Assembly: GCA_964627845.1 (NCBI GenBank)
Contig: CAZVKL010000006.1
Location: forward strand, 1 to 49,769
Reading direction: 5' to 3'
DNA length: 49,769 nucleotides
Origin: DUUI01 sp964627845
Lineage (GTDB): Bacteria; Bacillota_I; Bacilli_A; Erysipelotrichales; Erysipelotrichaceae
Under the pieces are notes generated by a model. It ran no database searches and was not told the DNA's origin. It was given only the letters and a program-made list of their open reading frames with translations. This document shows, one piece after another, positions 42,859 to 49,769 of this stretch (position 1 is its first letter; each line of letters begins with the position of its first letter). The translations under genes were made by a program, and so were the position numbers.

Positions 42859-43360
42859 CTACTTCAACTGGATCAGTCACATTGGTCGTTACTTTCGTCA
42901 TGACAATGTCTTGTTCAGGTCGATCGAATCGGTCAGTTTTATGATCAACAACCCAATCAACCACTTCAATTCCTTTTATAACTTTCCCAAAGGCGGCATA
43001 TTGACCATCCAAATGAGGGGAATTTTGATGCATGATAAAGAACTGAGAACCAGCAGAATTTGGATTCATTGAACGGGCCATAGAAATAACCCCGCGCTCA
43101 TGGACTAAAGAGTTGTTGAAGCCATTAGAACTAAATTCACCAGCGATACTGTATCCTGGACCACCCATGCCTGTGCCTTGTGGGTCGCCACCTTGAATCA
43201 TAAATCCATCAATAACCCGATGAAAAATGGTATGATCATAAAATCCTTGTTGGACTAATGATAAAAAGTTATTTACTGTGTTTGGGGCTATTTCAGGATA
43301 AAGCTCTAATTCAATGTTGTATTCATTGTTAATTTCAATTGTTACGATAGGTTTTGTCAT
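42842..43360 (-). CDS. ppiB: Cyclophilin-type peptidyl-prolyl isomerase
   Basis: 172 residues, cytoplasmic (no signal peptide). Catalytic and binding segments: TIFHRVIDGFMIQGGDPQGTG, GVISMARSMNPNSAGSQFFI and LDGQYAAFGKVIKG. It catalyses proline isomerisation in protein folding. ATG 43360 has GGAGG upstream; the longer reading to 43390 lacks one. It is the only cyclophilin in the window, beside the parvulin pair at 28-30 kb. Confidence 0.95.
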   Translation of the reverse strand: MTKPIVTIEINNEYNIELELYPEIAPNTVNNFLSLVQQGFYDHTIFHRVIDGFMIQGGDPQGTGMGGPGYSIAGEFSSNGFNNSLVHERGVISMARSMNPNSAGSQFFIMHQNSPHLDGQYAAFGKVIKGIEVVDWVVDHKTDRFDRPEQDIVMTKVTTNVTDPVEVEKNVL

Positions 43361-43452
43361 TATTAATTTCCTCCTGTTAAAATATAACATTGACCAACCG
43401 ACAGTTCAATGAAAATGCGTTAATCAATAATCCTCTACAATAATATAGTTAG

Positions 43453-43461
43453 TGGTATAAT
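43453..43461 (+). promoter_or_regulatory. Extended -10 promoter of the MFS operon
   Basis: TGG precedes TATAAT (43456-43461). The start would lie near 43467-43468, which is also the first base of an out-of-frame ATG. Confidence 0.55.
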
Positions 43462-43483
43462 AAAGAATGGATTGGATAAAATT

Positions 43484-44788
43484 ATGGAATTAATATACTT
43501 ACTAACAGTTATCATAACCATTGGGTTGGTTATGTTTTTAATAAAAAGATACAACTTAACACGCTATCAAGTGATGATATTTATTTTGTTGGTGTTGTTT
43601 TGGAGCAGTGTCATTATTATACGTGCCTACCGAAAGAGTTATGCGAATAACCCAATTGAGTTAGGGGGCTTGGCATTAGGCTCAGCGGCTGCCTCCGTCA
43701 TTGCTTCTGGATATGGTTTTATATCCATCTTTGCTCGGTTTAGCATCTTTTATCTCTCTGATCTATTTCATTCAAGAAAATTACTCATCTCAATAGCCTT
43801 AACTATTATTGGGCTAACCTCTTATTGGGTTTTAATTGAGCCAAGTTACACGTCTTTATTAATGAGTTCGTTAGCATTAGGGATAGGGGCATCGATGCTT
43901 AGTTTATTTAATGTTTTCTTTGCACAAACCTTTAGCCCAAAACAAGCCATGATGTCAGTTTCAATATTATCTGTTGCGCCACTATTGGCCGAATTTATTA
44001 TGTCTGCGTTTCAGGCCAACTACACCATTGTGTCTCAAGAAAATTATTCGATGTTATGGTTGTTGTCGTTAGTCTTGGCAATGGTATCACTTGTCTTTTT
44101 AGTCTTTGTTAAAGATAATAAACCACCCAACCGTGTCATGACTGCTTATAGTTTGAAGAAAGTTTTATCGAATCGTAATATTTATTTTTTTGGCATGATT
44201 GCGATTTTGGTCTCAGTCATTAAGTTTGCGACCTCAGGCAGTAATTTGATTACCTATTTTCAATCGGACATTGTTCAAATGAGTTCAGGAAAAGTAGCCT
44301 ATAGTGATTTTATATTCTCAGTCTCTCAAATGATTGCGGGTGTGTTAGCAGGTTTAACCATTAGTAAACGAATTGGATTAAAGAACACACTCTCGTTCGG
44401 TATACTCTTAGGAATCGCGTTTAATCTGATTTTAATCTTTAGTACCCAACCATGGCTCTTATTCTTTAGTAGCATCCTCTCAGGTTTTGGTTATGGGCTG
44501 ACATACAATTCACTCATTGGGTTAACTTTGGAGAGTGTTGATGTAGATCTAAGGGAAATGAACATGGCAATTTTCCAAACCTTCTTTGCGATTGGGATTT
44601 TTTATGGGGATTACCTTTATAAAATTATTCTTAATTTCATTGGGGAAGTGTCAGAATTTCAAATGTATCAAAGTATTTTCTGGGTCATCTTAATAATGAG
44701 TGTTGTGTTATTAATGCTGACCTACTTTGGCTTAATGATTAATGAAAGGGTGAATAAAGATGAGATTAATAGTACCGTATACCAATGA
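43484..44788 (+). CDS. Major facilitator superfamily transporter
   Basis: 434 residues and about 12 membrane helices. The halves are joined by a cytoplasmic loop (near VKDNKPPNRVMTAYSLKK), typical of MFS proteins. The inter-helix segment after helix 2 (FARFSIFYLSDLFHSRKLLI) fits the conserved loop 2-3 region. Neither substrate nor direction can be told. ATG 43484 is the first normal codon downstream of the promoter; a TTG at 43472 is possible. It overlaps the next gene by 29 bases, as the start of a long operon. Confidence 0.78.
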   Translation: MELIYLLTVIITIGLVMFLIKRYNLTRYQVMIFILLVLFWSSVIIIRAYRKSYANNPIELGGLALGSAAASVIASGYGFISIFARFSIFYLSDLFHSRKLLISIALTIIGLTSYWVLIEPSYTSLLMSSLALGIGASMLSLFNVFFAQTFSPKQAMMSVSILSVAPLLAEFIMSAFQANYTIVSQENYSMLWLLSLVLAMVSLVFLVFVKDNKPPNRVMTAYSLKKVLSNRNIYFFGMIAILVSVIKFATSGSNLITYFQSDIVQMSSGKVAYSDFIFSVSQMIAGVLAGLTISKRIGLKNTLSFGILLGIAFNLILIFSTQPWLLFFSSILSGFGYGLTYNSLIGLTLESVDVDLREMNMAIFQTFFAIGIFYGDYLYKIILNFIGEVSEFQMYQSIFWVILIMSVVLLMLTYFGLMINERVNKDEINSTVYQ

Positions 44789-45623
44789 TGAACGTTTAAT
44801 TGATAGTGATTATGATGTGTTTTTGATTATTCAAAAAGGATTAAATTCTCATTATCAACAGGAAACAAAGAACGTTAAAGAAACCATCAACTTAGTGCAT
44901 CAAAAGGGTAAACTTGCGTTTGGATGGATTAATCGTTTTATATTTGAACCTGAAATGCAAAAGACAGTTGAACAGATGATGAAGTTAATCAATGCTGGGG
45001 TTGATGGCTTTATCGTCAATGACTTTGGTTTGTTGTTGAAACTTAGAGAATTGAAGTTTGAAAAAGAAATCATATTATCGACAGATACAACCATCACTAA
45101 TAAACTCGAGGTCGATTTTCTTATTGAAGAAGGCTTTGATAAAGTGATGAGTGCACGTGAACTGACCCTTGAAGAACTAATTGAAATGGGGAGTCCACAG
45201 GTCGTGGTCCCAATATTTGGTCATCAAATTATTTCAACGTCACGCCGTCAACTCTTAAGTGCTTATGGCGATTTATTAAATCAAGACTATGAGTCAAATC
45301 ATGTTTATCAACTTAAAGAATCCACTCGTCAAGATCATTTTCTATTAATTCAAGATGAAACAGGGACCCATATCTTTGATCAAAAGGTTTTTGTTGGTTT
45401 CGAAGGGTTAAGTACACTATTAGATACCGGTATTGATTCCTTTTTTATCGATCATTTTAATCTATCGACATCATTACTAATTCTGGTGGCAAAACTATTA
45501 GTTGCGATTAAAGATCAATCCATCACTCCTTCACAAGCACTCCATCAACTGATGGATGCCTATCCAAATTTAGAAACAACTAGTGCCTTATGGTATCTAA
45601 AGACAACAGATAAAAAGGAATAG
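44760..45623 (+). CDS. U32 peptidase-like protein, TrhP1/YrrN type
   Basis: 287 residues. TIM-barrel-like U32 pattern: AGVDGFIVNDFGLLLKLRE, ILSTDTTITN, VVVPIFGHQIISTSRR. It lacks the cysteine cluster seen in the next gene. In Bacillus, yrrN and yrrO (trhP1, trhP2) sit side by side and take part in prephenate-dependent 5-hydroxylation of wobble uridine in tRNA. The same arrangement here suggests the same complex. An AGGGTG site overlaps the MFS gene. Confidence 0.8.
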   Translation: MRLIVPYTNDERLIDSDYDVFLIIQKGLNSHYQQETKNVKETINLVHQKGKLAFGWINRFIFEPEMQKTVEQMMKLINAGVDGFIVNDFGLLLKLRELKFEKEIILSTDTTITNKLEVDFLIEEGFDKVMSARELTLEELIEMGSPQVVVPIFGHQIISTSRRQLLSAYGDLLNQDYESNHVYQLKESTRQDHFLLIQDETGTHIFDQKVFVGFEGLSTLLDTGIDSFFIDHFNLSTSLLILVAKLLVAIKDQSITPSQALHQLMDAYPNLETTSALWYLKTTDKKE

Positions 45624-45625
45624 AC

Positions 45626-46828
45626 ATGCATAAAATAGAATTATTAGCTCCAGCTGGAGATTTACATCGTTTAAAAACGGCGATTAAATTTGGTGCCGAT
45701 GCCGTCTATATTGGTGGCAAGCGCTTTTCATTACGTTCTAGAGCATCGAATTTTGATTTAGAAACGATTGAAGAAGCAGTTACATTTGCTCATGAATATG
45801 GTTCGAAAGTATTTGTGACCGTTAATATGATTCCCCATGAAGAGGATTTAGAGGGTTTAGATGAGTATTTAATTGCGTTAAATAAAATAGGGGTTGATGC
45901 TATTATTGTGGCCTCTGTCGCGATCATGAAACGTGCGAAAGCACTGACCTCAGGGATGGAAGTTCATATTTCAACTCAATACTCAATTACCAATTCAGCA
46001 ACCATCGACTTTTATAAACAAAACGGGGCGGATCGGGTTGTTTTAGCCAGAGAAAACTCGATAGAAGAATTAGGGGCACTCATGGAAAAAACATCACTCC
46101 CAATTGAAGTCTTCATTCATGGTGGGATGTGTGTTAACTATTCAGGACGTTGTACTCTAAGTAACTATATGACCCTTAGAGATGCTAATCGTGGCGGATG
46201 TGCTCAATCATGTCGTTGGAAATATGAAATTATTGACAATGATCAGGTCGTCAGTGATGAGAAAACATTGTTTTCAATGAGTTCGAAAGATTTAAATGCG
46301 ATTGATGTTTTACCAGAATTAATTGATCTTGGGGTTGCTTCCTTAAAAATAGAAGGAAGAATGAAGACAGAATATTATATTGCGACCATTGTCAGTGCTT
46401 ATCGACGTGCTATTGATGCTATTGCTAATCATGAAGATGTCAACCAAGTATTACTAAGAGCGAAAGCAGAACTTAAGTATGCTGAGAATCGGGAAACTTT
46501 TAGTGGTTTCTATCAACAACAACCGACTGTATTTGGACATTTATATGGCATCAATGGGGCTGTTGTCAATCAAAACTTTATTGGGACCGTGTTAGATTAT
46601 GATGAGTCGACTCAATTAGCGACGATTCAAGTTCGTAACCAATTTAATGAAGAAGAACAAATTGAAGTGTTTGGTCCAAAAACAACACCGATTCCTTTCT
46701 ATCCATCAATGATGAAGGATTCTGAAGGAAATGAGACGAAGCGATTCTACAAACCGATGGAAATCGTGACTCTACATATTCCTTATACAGTCGAAAAAGA
46801 TGATTTCATTAGGAAGTTATTTGTATGA
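45626..46828 (+). CDS. U32 peptidase-family tRNA hydroxylation protein, TrhP2/YrrO type
   Basis: 400 residues. Diagnostic U32 sequences: ELLAPAGDLHRLKTAIKFGADAVY, VEVFIHGGMCVNYSGRCTLSNY and GGCAQSCRWKYE, with cysteines that bind an Fe-S cluster in the family, then SLKIEGRMKTEYYIA. It probably acts with the preceding U32 protein to hydroxylate uridine 34 of tRNA. Fe-S dependence links it to the suf operon. Only 2 bases separate the pair, and it overlaps the SpoU gene by 4 bases. Confidence 0.88.
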   Translation: MHKIELLAPAGDLHRLKTAIKFGADAVYIGGKRFSLRSRASNFDLETIEEAVTFAHEYGSKVFVTVNMIPHEEDLEGLDEYLIALNKIGVDAIIVASVAIMKRAKALTSGMEVHISTQYSITNSATIDFYKQNGADRVVLARENSIEELGALMEKTSLPIEVFIHGGMCVNYSGRCTLSNYMTLRDANRGGCAQSCRWKYEIIDNDQVVSDEKTLFSMSSKDLNAIDVLPELIDLGVASLKIEGRMKTEYYIATIVSAYRRAIDAIANHEDVNQVLLRAKAELKYAENRETFSGFYQQQPTVFGHLYGINGAVVNQNFIGTVLDYDESTQLATIQVRNQFNEEEQIEVFGPKTTPIPFYPSMMKDSEGNETKRFYKPMEIVTLHIPYTVEKDDFIRKLFV

Positions 46829-47538
46829 TTTTTGAAGGAGCGTTGTCTACCAAGGCCATCTTAGAACAAAAGAAACGGACAATTAAGAAGGTATATATTC
46901 AAAATAAAAAGCGTTCAAAGAATATCAGTTATATTCTTCATTTATGTCATAAAGACCATGTAAAATTTGAATTTGTTGATAAAGAAGTGATTGAATCATT
47001 GTCTTGTGGAAAATCACATGGTGGCATCTTAATTGATGCAGATAACAGATCGTCTGAACCGCTTTGTTTAAATCATGATTTTTATTTGTACTTAGAAGGC
47101 ATCGAAGATCCTTATAACCTTGGACAAATTATTAGAACAGCCGTGATAGCGGGTTGTAAGTCGATTATTATGAGTGAAAGAGATTATTCTTCATTAGAAA
47201 ATACGATTTTAAAATCATCAGCTGGATTATTTGAACAAATAAATTGGGTTATCACTGATGCGAAGGCTTCAAATTTGGTACAATTAAAACAAGAAGGCAT
47301 TAAGCTGGTTGTCGCAAAGCGAGATGAGAACAGTAAGAGCTTAAATCAAATTGATTTGACTCAACCAATTTGTTTGTGTATTGGTGGAGAGAAACGTGGT
47401 TTGTCCAAGATTGTTGAAGAAATGGCTGATGAATCGGTTGAAATTCGATATCCAACTGAAACAAGAGTGGCGTTAGATGCAACCAGTAGTAGTGCGATTT
47501 TGTGTTTTGAAGTTGTTAGACAACGAATGGAGTGCTAA
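46825..47538 (+). CDS. SpoU/TrmH family RNA 2'-O-methyltransferase
   Basis: 237 residues. An N-terminal substrate-binding (L30e-like) domain with KSHGGILIDA is followed by the knotted SPOUT domain: motif 1 EGIEDPYNLGQIIRTA, motif 2 LCIGGEKRGLS, motif 3 IRYPTETRVALDATSSSAIL. It methylates a ribose in rRNA or tRNA; the exact site is unknown (an RlmB/TrmH-like protein). AGGAAG precedes the ATG, which overlaps the upstream stop (ATGA). Confidence 0.92.
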   Translation: MIFEGALSTKAILEQKKRTIKKVYIQNKKRSKNISYILHLCHKDHVKFEFVDKEVIESLSCGKSHGGILIDADNRSSEPLCLNHDFYLYLEGIEDPYNLGQIIRTAVIAGCKSIIMSERDYSSLENTILKSSAGLFEQINWVITDAKASNLVQLKQEGIKLVVAKRDENSKSLNQIDLTQPICLCIGGEKRGLSKIVEEMADESVEIRYPTETRVALDATSSSAILCFEVVRQRMEC

Positions 47539-49242
47539 ATGAAAATCAAAATTGTTCAAATGAAGAGTATCAATGGAAAGTTTAAACAAAACGTCCAATT
47601 TATGCTTGAAGAAATTAAAAGTGCTATTGGGTTTGCGGATGTGATTGTTTTCCCTGAACTTTGTGTCAGTGGTTCTTTAATTATGGATTACTTTAAGCGA
47701 ACTGCCGTCATCAATGAATTACTCGACTATAATCTTGAATTGATCGATTCCTCTCACGATATTATGGTGATTTGGGGGAATGTCGATTTACAAAGTGGTC
47801 AACTCTTCGATACGGCTTTTGTGGCTTATCAAGGGGAGCTCGTTTTTAAGAGTCATAAAAAGTTTAATTCGACTTCTAATTTACGGTTTAAGAAACAATA
47901 CTTTGTTCATCCTCATCACGATGAGGTGAAAACGTTTGAAGCGTTTGGCCATCGATGTGCGATCGCGATCAATAATGATATTATGGTCCATGATTTTGAT
48001 GAAGCGGAGATTATTTTTCATCTAAATTCACATTACTATAGAAAACAAGATAATTTAGACTTTAAAATTCAATTTATAAGTGAACTCAATAAAACAGTTG
48101 TGAGTGTCAATGCGGTTGGAATTGTCAATGCTTATAAATACTTTGGAATCTTAGATGGACAAAGTTTAGTCTATAAAGATGATCAAATTTATGTTTTAAA
48201 TTCAAGATTTGAACAAGAGTCTCAAATCATTGATTTAAATCAATTTAAATCAAATTTGAATGGTGAGCGAATTGAATTGATTGACGTGTTGTTATTTGCG
48301 ATTAAACAAATTGATCAAGAAATCTTTAGCTTTAAACCAAAATGGATTGTTGGTTTATCAGGAGGTCTTGATTCAAGTGTGGTCGCGGCATTATTAACGA
48401 TGGCTTTAGGGCACGATCGGGTAGTCGGTCTAAACTTAGCCACCCAGTTTAATTCTGTAACGACTCAAGATAACGCAAGAGATCTTGCGAAAAGACTAGG
48501 GATTGACTATATCCCACTTAATATTGATGAATTAGTTGATTCAACCAACCACGTTTTTGATCAACAAGGTTATCAAATTGAGGGACTTGCGCATGAAAAT
48601 GTTCAAGCACGCTTAAGAGGGCACATGTTAATGACTTATGCCTCTGTGGTTAATGGTGTTGTTAGTAATAACACCAATAAGATAGAAAATGCGTTAGGAT
48701 ATGGAACATTATATGGAGATACGATTGGCGCATTAGGAATCCTTGCTGATTGTACTAAGATGGATGTTATCAAACTTGCGAAGCGCATCAATGAGCGTGG
48801 AAATACGGATATCATTCCTAACAACTTAATTCCAGTGATGACCCAAGAGGGTTTAATGTGGGACTTTGCTCCTAGCGCAGAGTTAAAAGAGAATCAGGTC
48901 GATCCAATGAAGTGGGGCTATCATGATTACTTAATTGAGCGAATCTTAACAGAACCAAATGCAATGCACAATATTTTAACGGACTATCAAAATGGAACAA
49001 TGATGGACTCAGAGATTGGCAAGTATTTAAAACAGTATCAACTACAAGATGGAAAAGCATTCATTGATGATCTCACGTGGTTAGTGAGTTCAATTAGTAA
49101 AAATAGTTTCAAACGACTTCAAGGAGTCCCATTTATTGTTGTGAGTGAAAGTGCCATGGGCTTAGATACGTGCGAAAATCAAATAGACTTAATTGTTGCC
49201 CAAGAAATACAAGAGTTAATGAGACAAATAAGAGGTGATTAA
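47539..49242 (+). CDS. nadE: NAD synthetase with degenerate glutaminase domain
   Basis: 567 residues, the length of glutamine-dependent NAD synthetases. The C-terminal synthetase has the P-loop S274-GGLDS279 (GLSGGLDSSVVAALL), SNNTNKIENALGYGTLYGD and DFAPSAELKENQ. The N-terminal nitrilase-like domain keeps E40 (VFPELCVSG) and K107, but the nucleophile motif ICEDxW reads I-N145-N146-D-I-M, so the catalytic cysteine is an asparagine. The next conserved region (usually ASPY) is NSHYY. The protein would therefore need free ammonia. GGAG precedes the ATG. Confidence 0.92.
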   Translation: MKIKIVQMKSINGKFKQNVQFMLEEIKSAIGFADVIVFPELCVSGSLIMDYFKRTAVINELLDYNLELIDSSHDIMVIWGNVDLQSGQLFDTAFVAYQGELVFKSHKKFNSTSNLRFKKQYFVHPHHDEVKTFEAFGHRCAIAINNDIMVHDFDEAEIIFHLNSHYYRKQDNLDFKIQFISELNKTVVSVNAVGIVNAYKYFGILDGQSLVYKDDQIYVLNSRFEQESQIIDLNQFKSNLNGERIELIDVLLFAIKQIDQEIFSFKPKWIVGLSGGLDSSVVAALLTMALGHDRVVGLNLATQFNSVTTQDNARDLAKRLGIDYIPLNIDELVDSTNHVFDQQGYQIEGLAHENVQARLRGHMLMTYASVVNGVVSNNTNKIENALGYGTLYGDTIGALGILADCTKMDVIKLAKRINERGNTDIIPNNLIPVMTQEGLMWDFAPSAELKENQVDPMKWGYHDYLIERILTEPNAMHNILTDYQNGTMMDSEIGKYLKQYQLQDGKAFIDDLTWLVSSISKNSFKRLQGVPFIVVSESAMGLDTCENQIDLIVAQEIQELMRQIRGD

Positions 49243-49740
49243 ATGAATAAAGTATTATTGTTAGTTGGGTTCATGTTATTAGTTGGTTGTCAAAGTGAAC
49301 CGCCTCAAGAATCAGAACAAACAGTGGTTGAGACACCAAATATTGATTCGGTTCCACGATTAACACTTCAAGAAGTGGATGAATTTTTAGCACAAAAACA
49401 ATCGGGTATTTTGTATTTTGGATGGATTACCAATTGTGGGGATTCACGTAACTTCCAAGAGAATTATCTGGAAGGATTTCTAGAGGAACACTCTGAATTA
49501 AAAGATAATTTCTATATTGTTGATTTGGATGATCAAGCACCTGATGCACTAATGGATAAAGAATTGAGAGAACCGTTAACAAAAACGTATGATGTTAGCT
49601 ATTCTCCAACGTTATTAACCATTCAAGAAGGTGAGACAGTTGATAAAATTGAGTGGACGCTTAAGAATTCAGATCCACAAACAGCGATTCCTGCTGAAGA
49701 TTTAGATGCTTATTTTCAGGAGAGTGGATTTATTCAATAA
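49243..49740 (+). CDS. Thioredoxin-like lipoprotein with a single cysteine
   Basis: 165 residues. The signal peptide ends in LLVGC (lipid-modified C16). The mature part has a thioredoxin-like pattern: ILYFGWITNCGDSRNF in the active-site position, FYIVDLDD, and a cis-proline-like YSPTLLTI. Only C65 is present where thioredoxins have CxxC, so dithiol exchange is unlikely. It resembles the thioredoxin-like accessory proteins of bacteriocin loci, without such genes nearby. AGAGGTG precedes the ATG immediately after nadE. Confidence 0.75.
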   Translation: MNKVLLLVGFMLLVGCQSEPPQESEQTVVETPNIDSVPRLTLQEVDEFLAQKQSGILYFGWITNCGDSRNFQENYLEGFLEEHSELKDNFYIVDLDDQAPDALMDKELREPLTKTYDVSYSPTLLTIQEGETVDKIEWTLKNSDPQTAIPAEDLDAYFQESGFIQ

Positions 49741-49764
49741 GACACATAGAGATATGTGTCTTTT
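49739..49764 (+). terminator. Terminator at the end of the MFS-nadE operon
   Basis: GACACATA (49741-49748) pairs with TATGTGTC (49753-49760) around a four-base loop and is followed by TTTT. It begins at the stop codon of the lipoprotein gene. Confidence 0.85.
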
Positions 49765-49769
49765 ATTAT

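Noticed and set aside
1..49769. tRNA, rRNA, CRISPR array, insertion sequence, prophage
   Set aside because: None of the expected conserved sequences, repeats or transposase motifs was seen on either strand.

Overview
The window looks like a scaffold from an uncultured, low-GC bacterium of the Mollicutes/Bacilli side of the Firmicutes, most like Acholeplasma or 'Izemoplasma'. The evidence is the strongly AT-rich coding, TATAAT-type promoters, a Firmicutes-type suf operon order (C-D-S-U-B), and neighbour pairs also known from Bacillus (ytqA-ytqB, two adjacent U32/TrhP genes, and prsA, hit and yhaM close together). TGA is a genuine stop here (for example at the ends of the oxidoreductase, hflX, queA and the first trhP2 overlap), so the Mycoplasma code does not apply. 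Three 100-N runs show that it is a draft assembly.

Layout. 1-9.5 kb: the edge of a leftward gene, tex, a membrane protein, a glyoxalase, a Gfo/Idh/MocA oxidoreductase, hflX with an apparent AUA start, a large TIR-transmembrane-WD40-like protein, and an aminoglycoside-phosphotransferase-fold protein that has lost both catalytic aspartates. 9.5-16.5 kb: a GlcNAc-type PTS EIICB with palindromes in its leader, a small membrane protein, a P1B-type metal ATPase behind a perfect Fur-like box, mutY, a small membrane protein and a MATE exporter. 16.5-18 kb: a leftward GT4 glycosyltransferase interrupted by a false gap. 18-28 kb: pyruvate:ferredoxin oxidoreductase, an ABC exporter pair, a LafC/MprF-type membrane protein, a glycosyltransferase fused in frame to RecX, and yhaM. 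28-30.4 kb: a leftward operon of a parvulin foldase, a degenerate parvulin lipoprotein and a HIT protein. 30.6-35.9 kb: sufCDSUB plus 5-formyl-THF cyclo-ligase. 36-37.5 kb: leftward ytqA-ytqB. 37.5-42 kb: typA, tgt, queA, queH. 42-49.8 kb: aldo/keto reductase, cyclophilin, MFS transporter, two U32 (TrhP) genes, a SpoU methyltransferase, NAD synthetase and a thioredoxin-like lipoprotein.

Together the genes describe a fermentative, anaerobic-type metabolism (PFOR, PTS), Fe-S cluster assembly, glycolipid synthesis and extensive RNA modification (queuosine, 5-hydroxyuridine type, SpoU, YtqA/B). Most genes are tightly packed, with TAATG or ATGA overlaps, and convergent pairs share terminators embedded in or next to the stop codons.

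The most unusual points are: the hflX-TIR/propeller-pseudokinase operon; the glycosyltransferase-RecX fusion; the AUA start of hflX; several genes in which TATAAT lies exactly six bases before ATG with no Shine-Dalgarno sequence (probable leaderless mRNAs); a perfect 33-bp palindrome that forms two divergent promoters; and a NAD synthetase whose glutaminase nucleophile is missing. No tRNA, rRNA, CRISPR array, insertion sequence or phage gene was recognised.
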